A stretch of 64,000 bases of DNA from a bacterium (GCA_024275165.1 JAJRZQ010000029.1:1-64000); one strand, 5' to 3'. Counted from the first letter of the stretch, positions 46,047 to 55,531 are shown. Notes: a model not told the origin generated them from the letters alone. Made by a program: numbers and translations.

Positions 46047-47759
46047 ATGACCGTACCTGTTTCCACTCTCACTCGCATTGAAAAACTCTGGTATGCCGAC
46101 CTTGTTCTAGCCGCTATCTTGGCGGATCAAGAGATCAATGTATCGGAGGTTGATTTTTTAAAGCAGGTGATTTCCATCTTGGGTCCGGCGGATCGGCCGG
46201 GCTTGGTGAAAAAGATCGAAGCCAAGATCATGCCTCAACTTCAGCCGCCTCCGCAGGGCATTGCCGATGATCTCTTAGGGGCAATTTTCATGGAGTTGAT
46301 TTTAATCGTCATCAGCGATAAGGATTTTGCCGAGGGGGAAAAAGCCTTTTTAGAGCAGGTAGGCGCTCTTTTTGGCTTTACCGATTCTTACCAATTTCTT
46401 TTGATGAAGTGGTTGAAGGCGGGGCTCGCTTGGAAAAAGGGGCAAACGCGCCTGCTCCCGGGCGGGAGCAGCTTGGAGCGGGTTCCCCTAAAGCAATTCA
46501 ACAGTGCCCAAAAGAAGTGGTACGCTACGGTTTTGGTTTCCACGATTCTTTTGGATGGTCAGGTTGACGCTCTAGAAATGAGTTTTTTGAAAATGGCCAT
46601 TTCCTTTTTAGAGGAAAAAAGGGATCAGGCAGAACTGATGGCCTATGTAAAAAACCGCATGTGCCCGAAAATCGAGGTTCCCCCCGGGTTGAGCTTGGAG
46701 GTTTTGACCCTGATTTTCATTGAGGTCTTACTGCTGATCTCTGCGGATGAATCCATTAGCTTTACCGAGCAAAACCACTTACAGCAACTTGCCAAGCAAT
46801 GTGATTTTGACGCGGCTCATCTGCGCCAGTTGATTGAATGGTGCAAGCAGGGGGTGCAGTGGAAAAACGAGAAAAACAGTTTAATCGCGAAAGTCAAACG
46901 CAACCGCCACGACGCGGCGGCCAGCGGTCCCCAAACCACTCAGGGGAACAACGCCTTGATCTCTCGTCAATTTTTCTGCCCCCTCTGCCAAGGCCCGGTA
47001 ACCTATTATCAGTTGAAACCGAAAAGCCAAAAACTGAGCCGCAATATTTTTGGAATGACCACCTATAAGCAGGCAATGCCCGGCTTTGACCCGGTTGATT
47101 ATAATCACCTGGGGCTGCTCCTTTGCCCTAGCTGTTATTATGCTTCTTTAGATAAAGACCGTTTTTTGCGCCAAAGCGCGGACAGCCCTCCTGCGGTTTT
47201 TGCCAATGGAAGGTTCGCTCAGGTATGGAGCGCCGCCAAAGGGAAGCATAAAGAAAAATATGCCCAGCAGCTTGAAGGGTTTCAGGGGATCAACCGCAGT
47301 CTCGGCAGTGTCGTAGCGGGCTACCATTTAGCCATGGAGGGGGAAAAACTCTTTTATGAAATCACCAACAACGAAGCGCATCATTGGGCATTGCTCTCCC
47401 TCAGGCTGTTGCTGGCAGAGATTTTAACCTCCGCGGGGAAAGACAAACAAGGGGTCGATTTAATCGCCGGGGTCGTCGAGGGGGCCAAAAGCATTTTTGA
47501 AAGCCGAGCCAAGCACACTCTAATCTACAAAGCGGGGCGGATCCTTTTTTTTATTGGGCTTTTTTTCAATAAAAGGGATGAATATTCCACCTATTTGAAC
47601 TTTTTCGCGAATCTTTGCCAGAATAAAAAAAATGAAGAGGTCTCCCCAGAGGAATTGAAATTCCTGCATAAGATTTACGCTGAAATGAGAAAAGCTTTTG
47701 AAAACCGGAGCGATTACCGCAGAGAAGCCCTCAAGGGGTTGCACTTGAGGACATTTTGA
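46047..47759 (+). CDS. TerB-like/zinc-ribbon/helical-repeat protein, copy 2
   Basis: 570 residues, the paralogue of the protein at 24794-26524, with the same layout. Two TerB-like regions (AAILADQEINVSEVDFL; VSTILLDGQVDALEMSFL) come first. A zinc ribbon has Cys311/Cys314 (CPLC) and Cys360/Cys363 (CPSC), and a TPR-like C-terminus ends EALKG. Shared blocks are SRNIFG, GFDPVDYN and CPSCYYAS. It closes the operon with the 218-residue, coiled-coil and methyltransferase genes, which ties this family to a larger system. No characterised homologue is known to me. Confidence 0.82.
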   Translation: MTVPVSTLTRIEKLWYADLVLAAILADQEINVSEVDFLKQVISILGPADRPGLVKKIEAKIMPQLQPPPQGIADDLLGAIFMELILIVISDKDFAEGEKAFLEQVGALFGFTDSYQFLLMKWLKAGLAWKKGQTRLLPGGSSLERVPLKQFNSAQKKWYATVLVSTILLDGQVDALEMSFLKMAISFLEEKRDQAELMAYVKNRMCPKIEVPPGLSLEVLTLIFIEVLLLISADESISFTEQNHLQQLAKQCDFDAAHLRQLIEWCKQGVQWKNEKNSLIAKVKRNRHDAAASGPQTTQGNNALISRQFFCPLCQGPVTYYQLKPKSQKLSRNIFGMTTYKQAMPGFDPVDYNHLGLLLCPSCYYASLDKDRFLRQSADSPPAVFANGRFAQVWSAAKGKHKEKYAQQLEGFQGINRSLGSVVAGYHLAMEGEKLFYEITNNEAHHWALLSLRLLLAEILTSAGKDKQGVDLIAGVVEGAKSIFESRAKHTLIYKAGRILFFIGLFFNKRDEYSTYLNFFANLCQNKKNEEVSPEELKFLHKIYAEMRKAFENRSDYRREALKGLHLRTF

Positions 47760-47764
47760 CCCGC

Positions 47765-49006
47765 TTACAACAAGTGACTGACCAGCCCATCGACCAATTT
47801 GGGTTCAAACCAAGTTGACTTTGGGGGCATGATCTCATCGGCATCGGCCACTTGCATGATTTGCTCCATCTTGGTGGGGTGCATGCCAAAGGCTAAGGCA
47901 AACTCCCCGGTATCCACTCGTTTTTTTAGCTCCTCCAGCCCTCGAATCCCCCCAATGAAGTCGATTCGCTTATCGGTTCTTGGGTTGCCGATTCCTAAAA
48001 TCGGGGCGAGAATCAAGTCATAAAGCAGGCTTACATCTAAACTTGCCGTGGGGTCTCGCGGTATTTTTTCTTTTTTGACTTTCAGTTGGTACCATTGCCC
48101 GGCAAGGTATAAAATCATTTCTTGGGGATGGGCTGGCCGCTCCACCGCCTTGGCCGCCGCAACCTGAAAAGCGGGCTCTAGGGCCTGCAAAAAAGCTCCT
48201 GGGGTCATTCCATTTAAGTCGGTGATCGCCCGGTTGTAATCTAAAATCTTCATTTCATCAGCAGGGAAGATCACGGAAAGAAAATAATTGTAGCTCTCTT
48301 GCCCCCTGTGATTCGGGTTGGCCGCTTTTCTGCGCGCCGCGATTTGACTGGCGGCGGCAGAGCGATGATGCCCATCGGCGATGTAGAGCTTTTGAAAGCC
48401 CCCTTGGTTAAACAATTGATCCAACTCCCGCATTACAGCGGGGTCGCCCGCTAGCCAAAGGCGATGAACCACCCCCCGCTCATCTTTTATCTCGTTTTCT
48501 GCCGTAGTTTGCAGCACCGGGGCGATGATTTCGCGAAATTTCGGTGAGGCGGGGCAAGCGAGCAGGACAGGGCTTGCTTGAGCGTTCATGCCGTCAATCA
48601 TGCGAATTCGGTCTGTTTCTTTCTCCTTGCGGGTGAGTTCGTGTTTTACGATTTGGTTTTGGTTGTATTTCTCTACGGAGGCAAGGGCCACCAAACCGGT
48701 CTGGATGTGCGCCCCATCCTGCATTTGATAGAGGTAATATTGCTTTTGTTTGTCTTGGAGCAGGTTCCCCTGAGCCCGCATTTCCTCTAGGCGCTTTTTC
48801 CCCTGGTCGTAAACCTGGTCGTCATAGGGATTGGTAACCTCGGGGAGGTCGATTTCCGGCCTAGAGATATGCAAAAAGCTCAAAGGCTTGTTTTGCGCCA
48901 GTTCTGAGGCCTCTTGGCGGGAAACCACATCATAGGGAGGAGCGGCGACTTGCGCCGCCAGGTTTTGTTTCGGTCTGAGCCCGCGAAAGGGTTGGATAAA
49001 GGTCAT
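47765..49006 (-). CDS. DUF1015 family protein
   Basis: 413 residues. Family signatures are IQPFRGLRP near the N-terminus, VAAPPYDVVS, HELTRKEKETDR and the HIS-rich motif YIADGHHRSAAA. DUF1015 proteins are widespread and poorly characterised. ATG 49006 is preceded by AAGGAAGA and gives the usual N-terminus; a longer frame (to 49072) lies inside the upstream kinase gene. The first 77 nt overlap the end of that kinase gene in another frame. Confidence 0.9.
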   Translation of the reverse strand: MTFIQPFRGLRPKQNLAAQVAAPPYDVVSRQEASELAQNKPLSFLHISRPEIDLPEVTNPYDDQVYDQGKKRLEEMRAQGNLLQDKQKQYYLYQMQDGAHIQTGLVALASVEKYNQNQIVKHELTRKEKETDRIRMIDGMNAQASPVLLACPASPKFREIIAPVLQTTAENEIKDERGVVHRLWLAGDPAVMRELDQLFNQGGFQKLYIADGHHRSAAASQIAARRKAANPNHRGQESYNYFLSVIFPADEMKILDYNRAITDLNGMTPGAFLQALEPAFQVAAAKAVERPAHPQEMILYLAGQWYQLKVKKEKIPRDPTASLDVSLLYDLILAPILGIGNPRTDKRIDFIGGIRGLEELKKRVDTGEFALAFGMHPTKMEQIMQVADADEIMPPKSTWFEPKLVDGLVSHLL

Positions 49007-51098
49007 GCTCTTCCTTGATTGATTCGTTGGTGGAGTCGATAGGCAGCGACAGTACAAAGCTTGTCCCCACACCGTGGGTGGAGCGAATCTCTAATTCCCC
49101 TCCTGCCTCGGTTATTGCGTTGGATACCGCGTCTAAACCCACGCCCCGGCCACTGGTATCGCTCACCTCTTCCTTGGTGCTCAAACCGGGAAGCAGCAGC
49201 AACTCGAGGGGGCGTTGTTGTTGGATCAGGGATTCAACTCGGTTTTGGTCTAAATGTGGGTTCTCTCGCGCTCGGGCGCAGAGCTTGTGGGGGTCAATAC
49301 CCTGACCGTCGTCTTTAATGATCATTTTCAGGTTTTCCCCCTTTTTGTCAAAGGTGACCTGGATGCGTCCAAACTCGTCTTTTCCCAGAGTTTGCCGTAC
49401 TTCGGGTGTCTCTATTCCATGATCCATCGCATTGCGCAACAAATGGACCAACACCGGGCCCAGGGTTTGATACAACTGGGGAGGAATTAAGATTGGTTCC
49501 CCCGTAACCTTGAGCTTGACCCGCTTTTTCAGTTTTTGACTCAAGCGGTCAACCTCATCGGGCCATTGCTTGACTAAGTCTCGAGCCGGAACCCCATCGA
49601 GCCGGTTGAGGAGGGAATGCAACGCCGATAAATCACCGGCAAGCACCGCGGTTTTGAGGTGATTGAACTCTGTTGGGCTCAATACCTTGCCGGTGAGGCG
49701 GGCTTTGAGGTCTTCTCCTAGGCTGTCCAAGAGCTTTTTGGCCAGTTCTTGTTGGGTTTCAAAAACCCGGAGTAATTCTCTAAAATCATGTAGATTAAAC
49801 TTTTCCGGATGGTCGATGGCCGGGGTCAATTGGTTTTCCAATTGATGGCAGCAGCGTTTGCTGGCCTCTAACAAAAACAGGGCGCTCAATCCCTTTAAGC
49901 TATGCAGGCGGCGCAAGAGGCCCGCCTCGACTTGAAGCTTGCCCTCTCTTGCCTGCTTGTACCCTGTTTCTAATTCGCCGGTGAGCTTCGCGAAGAGATC
50001 TAAAAATTGCAGGTAGCCTTGCGGGTCATGGTATATCTTTTGTTGGGTCGCCCTTTCTTGTTCCAACTTGGCGCGCTTGTGGGCTGATTCTCGCTCCGCG
50101 GTGACATCCCTTAAACCGACATCCACCCCGGTGACCTTTCGCCCCGGCCCCTTGGTGGGGTAATAACTGAGTTGAAAGATTTTTTGCGTGCCCTTGGGCT
50201 GGGTATATTTCATTTCCTTCGGCAGTAAACCGGCAATGGCGCCGCTTCCCATGAGGTTGGATTCAAACATGAGGGGGAAGACCTTTTGCCACTGCGCCCT
50301 CATTTTCTCGGTTTGAAAAAATTCCCTAAAGGGTTTGCCCGTGAGCTGGTGAGTGCCGAAGTATTCCACGCATTTGCTGGAATACTCATCGGTGATGCGC
50401 CCCTTTTCATTGAGTAGAATTAAGCCTTCGGCGCTGTGCTTGAGTAAATCCGCCTTGCGTTGACTCGCGGTTTGAAAGCGATTGGTCATCTCCAAAAAGA
50501 CGCTCCGCCATAATTGAGGCAAGCGATTCACCGCGCCTAAGAATTGATCTCGCTCTACGGCCCAGACCTGGCAGTCTCCTAAGGCGCGCACGGTCGCAGA
50601 GGCTTCTTTTTCGCCTCGTAGGCAACTCATTTCCCCAATGGAATCCCCTTGGGCGCGTTGGGCAACAATTTCCCCTCCAACCAGAATTTCCACCTGTCCT
50701 TGCTGGATAAAATATACTGCCGCCGCCTCGCAGCCTTGGCAGAGTAAATCTTGCCCCGCCGCAATATTTTGCGGGCGCATGACGCGGGCTAGGGGGGCCA
50801 ATTCCTCAGGGGTGAGGTCCTTAAAGAGGGGAAGCTTTTGTAAAAGGTGAATCTTGTTTGCCAGTTCAATGGATTGCGGAGCTTGGTTGTGTGGTCTTGT
50901 GGTCGCCTCCAGCAAGGTGGCGATCAGGTGATGCACCCCCTGGAGCAGGTCGAGGTTCTTTGGACTGGGGGCCTTAAAATGCAGTAAGGGGTACAGGGCT
51001 TGTAAAAGCTCGATATAAGAGGTGGTTGGCAGCTGTTGGGATAAAGCTTCAAGCTTGTCATCCAGCTCCCGAATGAGGTTATTAGGGCGATCACTCAT
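48930..51098 (-). CDS. cNMP-PAS-Hpt-CheA-like histidine kinase
   Basis: 722 residues, soluble. A helical N-terminus (1-85) leads to a cyclic-nucleotide-binding-like domain (about 88-205, with GDSIGEMSCLRGEKEASATVRA). A PAS domain (about 210-340, GRITDEYSSKCVEYFGT) follows, then an Hpt domain with His399 in LRRLHSLKGLSALF, and a CheA-type HATPase (LVHLLRNAMDHGIETPEVRQ; DDGQGIDP; SGRGVGLDAVSNAI). There is no CheW or P3 dimerisation domain. The HATPase looks like CheA while the Hpt-ATPase order differs from chemotaxis CheA. The last 40 residues are disordered and overlap the DUF1015 gene. Partner regulators are not evident nearby. Confidence 0.9.
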   Translation of the reverse strand: MSDRPNNLIRELDDKLEALSQQLPTTSYIELLQALYPLLHFKAPSPKNLDLLQGVHHLIATLLEATTRPHNQAPQSIELANKIHLLQKLPLFKDLTPEELAPLARVMRPQNIAAGQDLLCQGCEAAAVYFIQQGQVEILVGGEIVAQRAQGDSIGEMSCLRGEKEASATVRALGDCQVWAVERDQFLGAVNRLPQLWRSVFLEMTNRFQTASQRKADLLKHSAEGLILLNEKGRITDEYSSKCVEYFGTHQLTGKPFREFFQTEKMRAQWQKVFPLMFESNLMGSGAIAGLLPKEMKYTQPKGTQKIFQLSYYPTKGPGRKVTGVDVGLRDVTAERESAHKRAKLEQERATQQKIYHDPQGYLQFLDLFAKLTGELETGYKQAREGKLQVEAGLLRRLHSLKGLSALFLLEASKRCCHQLENQLTPAIDHPEKFNLHDFRELLRVFETQQELAKKLLDSLGEDLKARLTGKVLSPTEFNHLKTAVLAGDLSALHSLLNRLDGVPARDLVKQWPDEVDRLSQKLKKRVKLKVTGEPILIPPQLYQTLGPVLVHLLRNAMDHGIETPEVRQTLGKDEFGRIQVTFDKKGENLKMIIKDDGQGIDPHKLCARARENPHLDQNRVESLIQQQRPLELLLLPGLSTKEEVSDTSGRGVGLDAVSNAITEAGGELEIRSTHGVGTSFVLSLPIDSTNESIKEEHDLYPTLSRAQTETKPGGASRRSSL

Positions 51099-51276
51099 TG
51101 CTAGTCTGAATATAAGTTCTATTTAAACCTTAGACCAAATCGTGGCTCTGGCAAAGGCAAAAGTGGGGTTTTTAGAGCCGAAGCGAGGTGAATGCCGGAT
51201 TGTGAAGGCCTTACCCTGGTGGTATACTAAAGATGGGGGAGAGCATAAAGACAACTTTCCCTTTGGGGAGAAAAAG

Positions 51277-51649
51277 ATGTGTGGGCAAACAAAAATCATT
51301 TTAAGCTTTATCTTGAGCGCTTTTTTGTTGCTCGGCTGCCAGAGAAGAAGGTTCCCCCGGCGAGCTTTGGCGATGCCGCGTTGGAGCCCATGATCAGCGA
51401 TAAATCCATTGCCGCGGCAGAGATCGGCGGCAACCGCATGACTTTATCTTGGCAAAAGGCCACGAAGAACGGCGAAGCCGACGCGACCCTGACCTATCAG
51501 GCCTCACCCGAAGTGTGAGCGGCGTGGTGACCGAGAGTCAATCTCAGTTGGAAGTTCCGATCAGCACTACCCTGGTCGGGTTTGATTGGTTTGTCACCTA
51601 CACCCATGTGGGGTTTCGCTTTGAGGTGGCCAAGTGGAAGGGGCCTTGA
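51277..51649 (+). pseudogene. Frameshifted lipoprotein remnant, possible FN3 domain
   Basis: ATG 51277, with GGGGAG upstream, encodes MCGQTKIILSFILSAFLLLGC, a clean lipoprotein signal. The frame then loses sense. A second frame continues with KKVPPASFGDAALEP and GGNRMTLSWQKATKNGEADATLTY, and a third with GVVTESQSQLEVPIST and GFDWFVTYTHVGFRFEVAKW. The order and style match a fibronectin-III-like extracellular domain. At least two frameshifts break it, so it is probably a decaying gene. Sequencing error is possible, but two errors in 370 bp would be needed. Confidence 0.7.
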
Positions 51650-51803
51650 CCGACATCACCCCCGCCCGTAGGTAGACCTTGATTTTGGTGGCCCCTTGGT
51701 CAACTTCGGTTTTTTTCTGCTCTATTGATTCCCCTTTGCCTTGCCAAGTTTTGACTGTCGGAGTATTCTAAACCAATTCAACCTACTTTCACGAGATTGA
51801 GCG

Positions 51804-52406
51804 ATGAAACGCCTGTTCTTCTTGACTTTATCCTTCAGCCTTTTTGTCTTAATCGCGGCTTCCTGCTCCAGTAAACGGGTCGCGCGTCTTGAGACTTCTA
51901 TTGTAACCGATTTATCGGGGAAGTGGAATGACACCGATTCCAGATTGGTTTCTGAAAATATGATCAACGATGTGCTGAGTCGCCCTTGGATTGGTGAATT
52001 TCGCGCCAGCGCCAGCCGCAAACCAAGGGTTATCGTGGGTACGGTGATCAATAAAAGCCATGAGCACATCGCGATTCAAACCTTTACCAATGATTTAGAG
52101 CGGGCTCTGCTCAATTCGGGGAAGGTCTCTTTTGTCGCCACCGCCCAAGAACGAACCGAACTGCGAGCCGAACGAGCGGATCAAACCGAACAAGCCGGCC
52201 CGGCAGGCAGACAACTCAAGGGGGAGAAGGCTGCCGACTTTATGCTCAAAGGCAGTATCAACTCGATTTTAGATGAGTTGCAAGGCACCAAGGTGGTCTT
52301 TTATCAGATCGACTTAAGCTTGATCCAAATCGACACCAATGAAGTGGTTTGGATCGGGCAAAAGAAAATCAAAAAGATCATCGACCGCGATTCGTTGAAG
52401 TGGTAA
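51804..52406 (+). CDS. lpoB: LpoB-like penicillin-binding-protein activator lipoprotein
   Basis: 200 residues with a lipoprotein signal (MKRLFFLTLSFSLFVLIAASC). The C-terminal domain resembles LpoB: SENMINDVLSRPW, PRVIVGTVINKSHEHIA, FTNDLERALLNSGKVSFV, DFMLKGSINSILDE. LpoB reaches from the outer membrane to stimulate PBP1B. The pairing with the next gene (COG3014-like) is common in proteobacteria. No PBP1B gene is in the window. Confidence 0.85.
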   Translation: MKRLFFLTLSFSLFVLIAASCSSKRVARLETSIVTDLSGKWNDTDSRLVSENMINDVLSRPWIGEFRASASRKPRVIVGTVINKSHEHIAIQTFTNDLERALLNSGKVSFVATAQERTELRAERADQTEQAGPAGRQLKGEKAADFMLKGSINSILDELQGTKVVFYQIDLSLIQIDTNEVVWIGQKKIKKIIDRDSLKW

Positions 52407-52415
52407 ACGACCCTC

Positions 52416-54353
52416 ATGCCCTTACTCCTACTTATTTTTTGCCTTTTTTGGTCTTTTCCTGCGGCAGCGATTGAGTTCAGTCGCTTTTACCCTTCTTTAG
52501 AGCAGCAGGTCGCCCAAAAAAAATACGACCAGGCGATTCGCCAATTAAAAAAGTCAAAGAGTGAGTTTTCTGGGAATCACCAAGTCTTATACCAGCTTGA
52601 AATGGGGATGTTGTTGCATCTTGCGGGTCGTTACCAAGAAAGCAACAGACTGCTTCACGCCGCGGAAGATGCCATGGAGGACTTTTATACCACCAGCGTT
52701 TCGAGCGAAATCACCGCTTTTTTAACCAATGACCTCAATCGCCCCTTTGAAGGGGAAGACTTTGAAAAGGTTTTGGTCAATTTGATCAGCGCGCTCAATT
52801 ACTCTCTTTTAGGCCAACCAGCCGAGGCTTTAGTCGAGGCCCGCAAGGTGGACCATAAATTAGGCCTCTTAGAAGCACGCTTGGAAAATGAAAAAACCAA
52901 GAATGCTTACCGGCAAGACGCCTTTGCCCGTTACCTCTCGGGGATGCTCTACGCGTCGATGCAAGAATGGAACGATGCTTATATCGCCTATCAAAAAGCC
53001 TTTGAGGGGTATCAAAGTTATCGCCGCTATTACCAGACCGAAATTCCACCTAACCTAGGGGATGAGTTGCTGCGCCTCAGTACCCGCTTAGGCTTGAAAG
53101 CCGACCGGGCCAAATGGGCCAAAGCTTTTCCCAAAGCTAAAGGGAAAGCGATTCCCCCAGGTTATGGGGAGGTGGTGGTACTCAACTATAATGGCTTGAT
53201 CCCCATTAAAAAGCCAAAAGTGAAAGAGATTTTCGTTCATGTTTTAGGGGCTCCCTACCTGATGAAAATCTCTTTTCCCTATTACCTGAATCGAGCCAAC
53301 CCGGTCGCTTACGCTCAATTGCGGTTGCAGGACGCTAAGGGTAAAAGCTATAGCGGGCAGAGCTTTGTGGTGGAAAATATCTCCGCCATTGCCCTGCGGG
53401 ATTTAAGAGACCGCATTGACCGCATCGAATCGAGAGCCATTGCCCAAGCGACCACGAAATTCGTGGCCATCAAAGCTTTAGAGATGAAGGCAAATGACGA
53501 TTACGGTTTTCTCGGGGGGTTGGCCGTGGGGCTCGCGGGCAATATATGGGCCTTTCAAACCGATAAGATTGATGATCGCGGTTGGCGTTTTCTCCCCGGT
53601 GAGGTCCAGATGACGCGGTTGTGGGTGCCCCCGGGGAAATATCAGGTTGAAGTGGAATACTTTTCTTCTCAAGGCCGCTCCTTAGGGGCTGAGTCTTTAG
53701 AGCAGGCCGAGGTCAAACCAAAGCGCGTGACCTATTTAAAGACCCGTGAAAGCCCGAGCAGCGGATTTGACCCGGATATGCGGCTTGCTTCACGCTACCG
53801 GAATACGCCCGATGAGGAACCTTCACCGATTTCGCCAGGCCGCGCAAAAAGCGAAAAAACCAATCGAATCGAACTCTCGACGCCTCTAGCCATGACCCTC
53901 AACGACTCTAGAGGGCAAGCCATTCCCACCCAATCCCAAGGCGGAATCCAGTTCAGTTGGATCCAGTGGGGAAAAGAACTCGATTATCATTGGGGTGTAG
54001 GTTTTTTAACCTTTTCCAGTATCTTGCCCAACACCAATCCAGACCAGCAATTGCAACTGGGCAATAGTTACTTTACCTTTGATTTTCGGATGGATTTTAC
54101 CCCCTCTTTTTATGGTGGTGTTGACTTGGGTCTCGGCAGTAGTTGGGTGAGTTGCGCCTCTTGCAATTATTCGTCTCAAGGGGCGGCCATTGGGCTGTTG
54201 GTTTTTGGCCTGGAAGGGGAAAGTCTCGGGGGAGTTTTGAAGTTGGGCCCCTATAGCGGCAGTGCCACGGCAATGAACGCGCAGGGGGGCATGAGCCAAA
54301 GCCTCACCTGGTCGGGAACCCTCGCCACCTTAGGGGTGACTTATAAGTTTTGA
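52416..54353 (+). CDS. COG3014-like protein with C-terminal beta-barrel
   Basis: 645 residues, exported (MPLLLLIFCLFWSFPAAA). An N-terminal TPR-like region (about 20-210; QKKYDQAIRQLKKSK, DAYIAYQKAFEGYQSYRRYY) precedes a COG3014-like domain (about 225-440; GYGEVVVLNYNGLIPIKK; VPPGKYQVEVEYFSSQGR). A proline/serine linker leads to about 170 extra residues with amphipathic strands, ending TLGVTYKF, like an eight-stranded outer-membrane barrel. The family usually stops before this barrel. It starts 9 nt after lpoB, so both probably act in the envelope at peptidoglycan synthesis sites. Confidence 0.8.
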   Translation: MPLLLLIFCLFWSFPAAAIEFSRFYPSLEQQVAQKKYDQAIRQLKKSKSEFSGNHQVLYQLEMGMLLHLAGRYQESNRLLHAAEDAMEDFYTTSVSSEITAFLTNDLNRPFEGEDFEKVLVNLISALNYSLLGQPAEALVEARKVDHKLGLLEARLENEKTKNAYRQDAFARYLSGMLYASMQEWNDAYIAYQKAFEGYQSYRRYYQTEIPPNLGDELLRLSTRLGLKADRAKWAKAFPKAKGKAIPPGYGEVVVLNYNGLIPIKKPKVKEIFVHVLGAPYLMKISFPYYLNRANPVAYAQLRLQDAKGKSYSGQSFVVENISAIALRDLRDRIDRIESRAIAQATTKFVAIKALEMKANDDYGFLGGLAVGLAGNIWAFQTDKIDDRGWRFLPGEVQMTRLWVPPGKYQVEVEYFSSQGRSLGAESLEQAEVKPKRVTYLKTRESPSSGFDPDMRLASRYRNTPDEEPSPISPGRAKSEKTNRIELSTPLAMTLNDSRGQAIPTQSQGGIQFSWIQWGKELDYHWGVGFLTFSSILPNTNPDQQLQLGNSYFTFDFRMDFTPSFYGGVDLGLGSSWVSCASCNYSSQGAAIGLLVFGLEGESLGGVLKLGPYSGSATAMNAQGGMSQSLTWSGTLATLGVTYKF

Positions 54354-54357
54354 TTTT

Positions 54358-55134
54358 CTATTCCCCAACGGGGGTGGGCATCTTGACATTTGGGCGAACG
54401 AGTTCGTTTTTTTGGTTAAACCAGTTTTTTTGCGGTCGCGTCTCTTGACTGGGGTGTTCAATGTATTCAACCAGCTTGCGAATCGCTCCGTCATGACTTT
54501 GGGCAAACTCAGGGGTATAAAACCATTCTCTCGTTTTTTTCTTGCCCCCTTCATTAATAAAAACACTGCGCTGTAAGCCTTCTTTTTTTTGGGTTCGTGG
54601 GGTGTAAAAGCCTTCTATTTTTGTCACATGGCCCTGCTCGTCATAATGCGTTATTTTTTTTGCGAGCCCTTCGATATTGTTCGGATACACCCACTCCATA
54701 CGGGTTAACTTCGCGTCCATATCGAAATATTCCACCGAGTATCCCATGTTTTTAATGACGAAGTGGTTTTCTTTTTTTTGCAGGGTTCCCGTGGCTTGCT
54801 CAAAGTAGGTCACCCTATGGCTGACGAGGCGTAAAGCTTGGTATTTTTTGGTATAATAGAGGGTCTCTTTGGTTTTTACATCAAAGAGAAAATCCATTGT
54901 CTTGCGGGCAATCCCCGTTGATAAGGCGTACTCTTCGGTATAGGCTCGATCTTGACGCATGATGGCTCCACCGGAGTCATAGAAATTTTTTCCCCGAAAA
55001 ATTCCCTTTTTATGATCTTGAAAGATAATGGTTCTCCCTCCGAACTCGTTATTTTCTTCTTGATCGAGTTGATCATAGGCCCAAAGGGAAGCGGAAAAAT
55101 AAAATAAGAGGAATAGAAAAAGGCCAACGCGCAT
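54358..55134 (-). CDS. Secreted protein of unknown function
   Basis: 258 residues from ATG 55134, giving signal peptide MRVGLFLFLLFYFSASLWA. The mature part is beta-rich with short repeats of the style YDEQGHVTKIEGFYTP and MDAKLTRMEWVYPNN, resembling MORN/YwqK-like repeat proteins, but this is uncertain. A longer frame to 55245 adds a non-signal extension. It is the last of four minus-strand genes and converges with the COG3014-like gene, 4 bp apart. Confidence 0.68.
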   Translation of the reverse strand: MRVGLFLFLLFYFSASLWAYDQLDQEENNEFGGRTIIFQDHKKGIFRGKNFYDSGGAIMRQDRAYTEEYALSTGIARKTMDFLFDVKTKETLYYTKKYQALRLVSHRVTYFEQATGTLQKKENHFVIKNMGYSVEYFDMDAKLTRMEWVYPNNIEGLAKKITHYDEQGHVTKIEGFYTPRTQKKEGLQRSVFINEGGKKKTREWFYTPEFAQSHDGAIRKLVEYIEHPSQETRPQKNWFNQKNELVRPNVKMPTPVGE

Positions 55135-55264
55135 GATGAATTTTTGGTTGAAGGAAGTTTGATTTCTGAAAGACGCGCCGCGGATGAGGGTAGCCTGCTC
55201 CATGAACAGCTTTGCGAGGGAGGTTGAAAACAGCCCAATCCGCAATGCGCCTTTCCTTTAAGGT

Positions 55265-55531
55265 TTAAGGGCTTAAATAAAGCTGGTCGCAAGCTTCTTT
55301 GAGTTTATTTTGGGAAAAACGACTCAGCGTGCCCGCGTTGAGTTCATCTAAAAAATCGTCGATTTCAGCCCCTTGTTGATTTAAGCCGAAATTGATTGCC
55401 GTCATGCCCACCATGGCTAAAAGCATCCAGATTAAAAAACCTTTTTTATACAATTGGTAGGCCGCAAATAGAGTCAATAGCGCCCCTACCACCAAGAGAA
55501 TGATGGATAAATAATCGAAGTTTAGGTTCAT
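55265..55531 (-). CDS. Small two-TM protein
   Basis: 88 residues. Two hydrophobic helices (YLSIILLVVGALLTLFAAYQLY and GFLIWMLLAMVGMTAINFGL) are followed by a charged cytosolic or periplasmic tail ending QLYLSP. Its ATG overlaps the stop of the 274-residue gene (ATGA). No family is recognised. Confidence 0.75.
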   Translation of the reverse strand: MNLNFDYLSIILLVVGALLTLFAAYQLYKKGFLIWMLLAMVGMTAINFGLNQQGAEIDDFLDELNAGTLSRFSQNKLKEACDQLYLSP

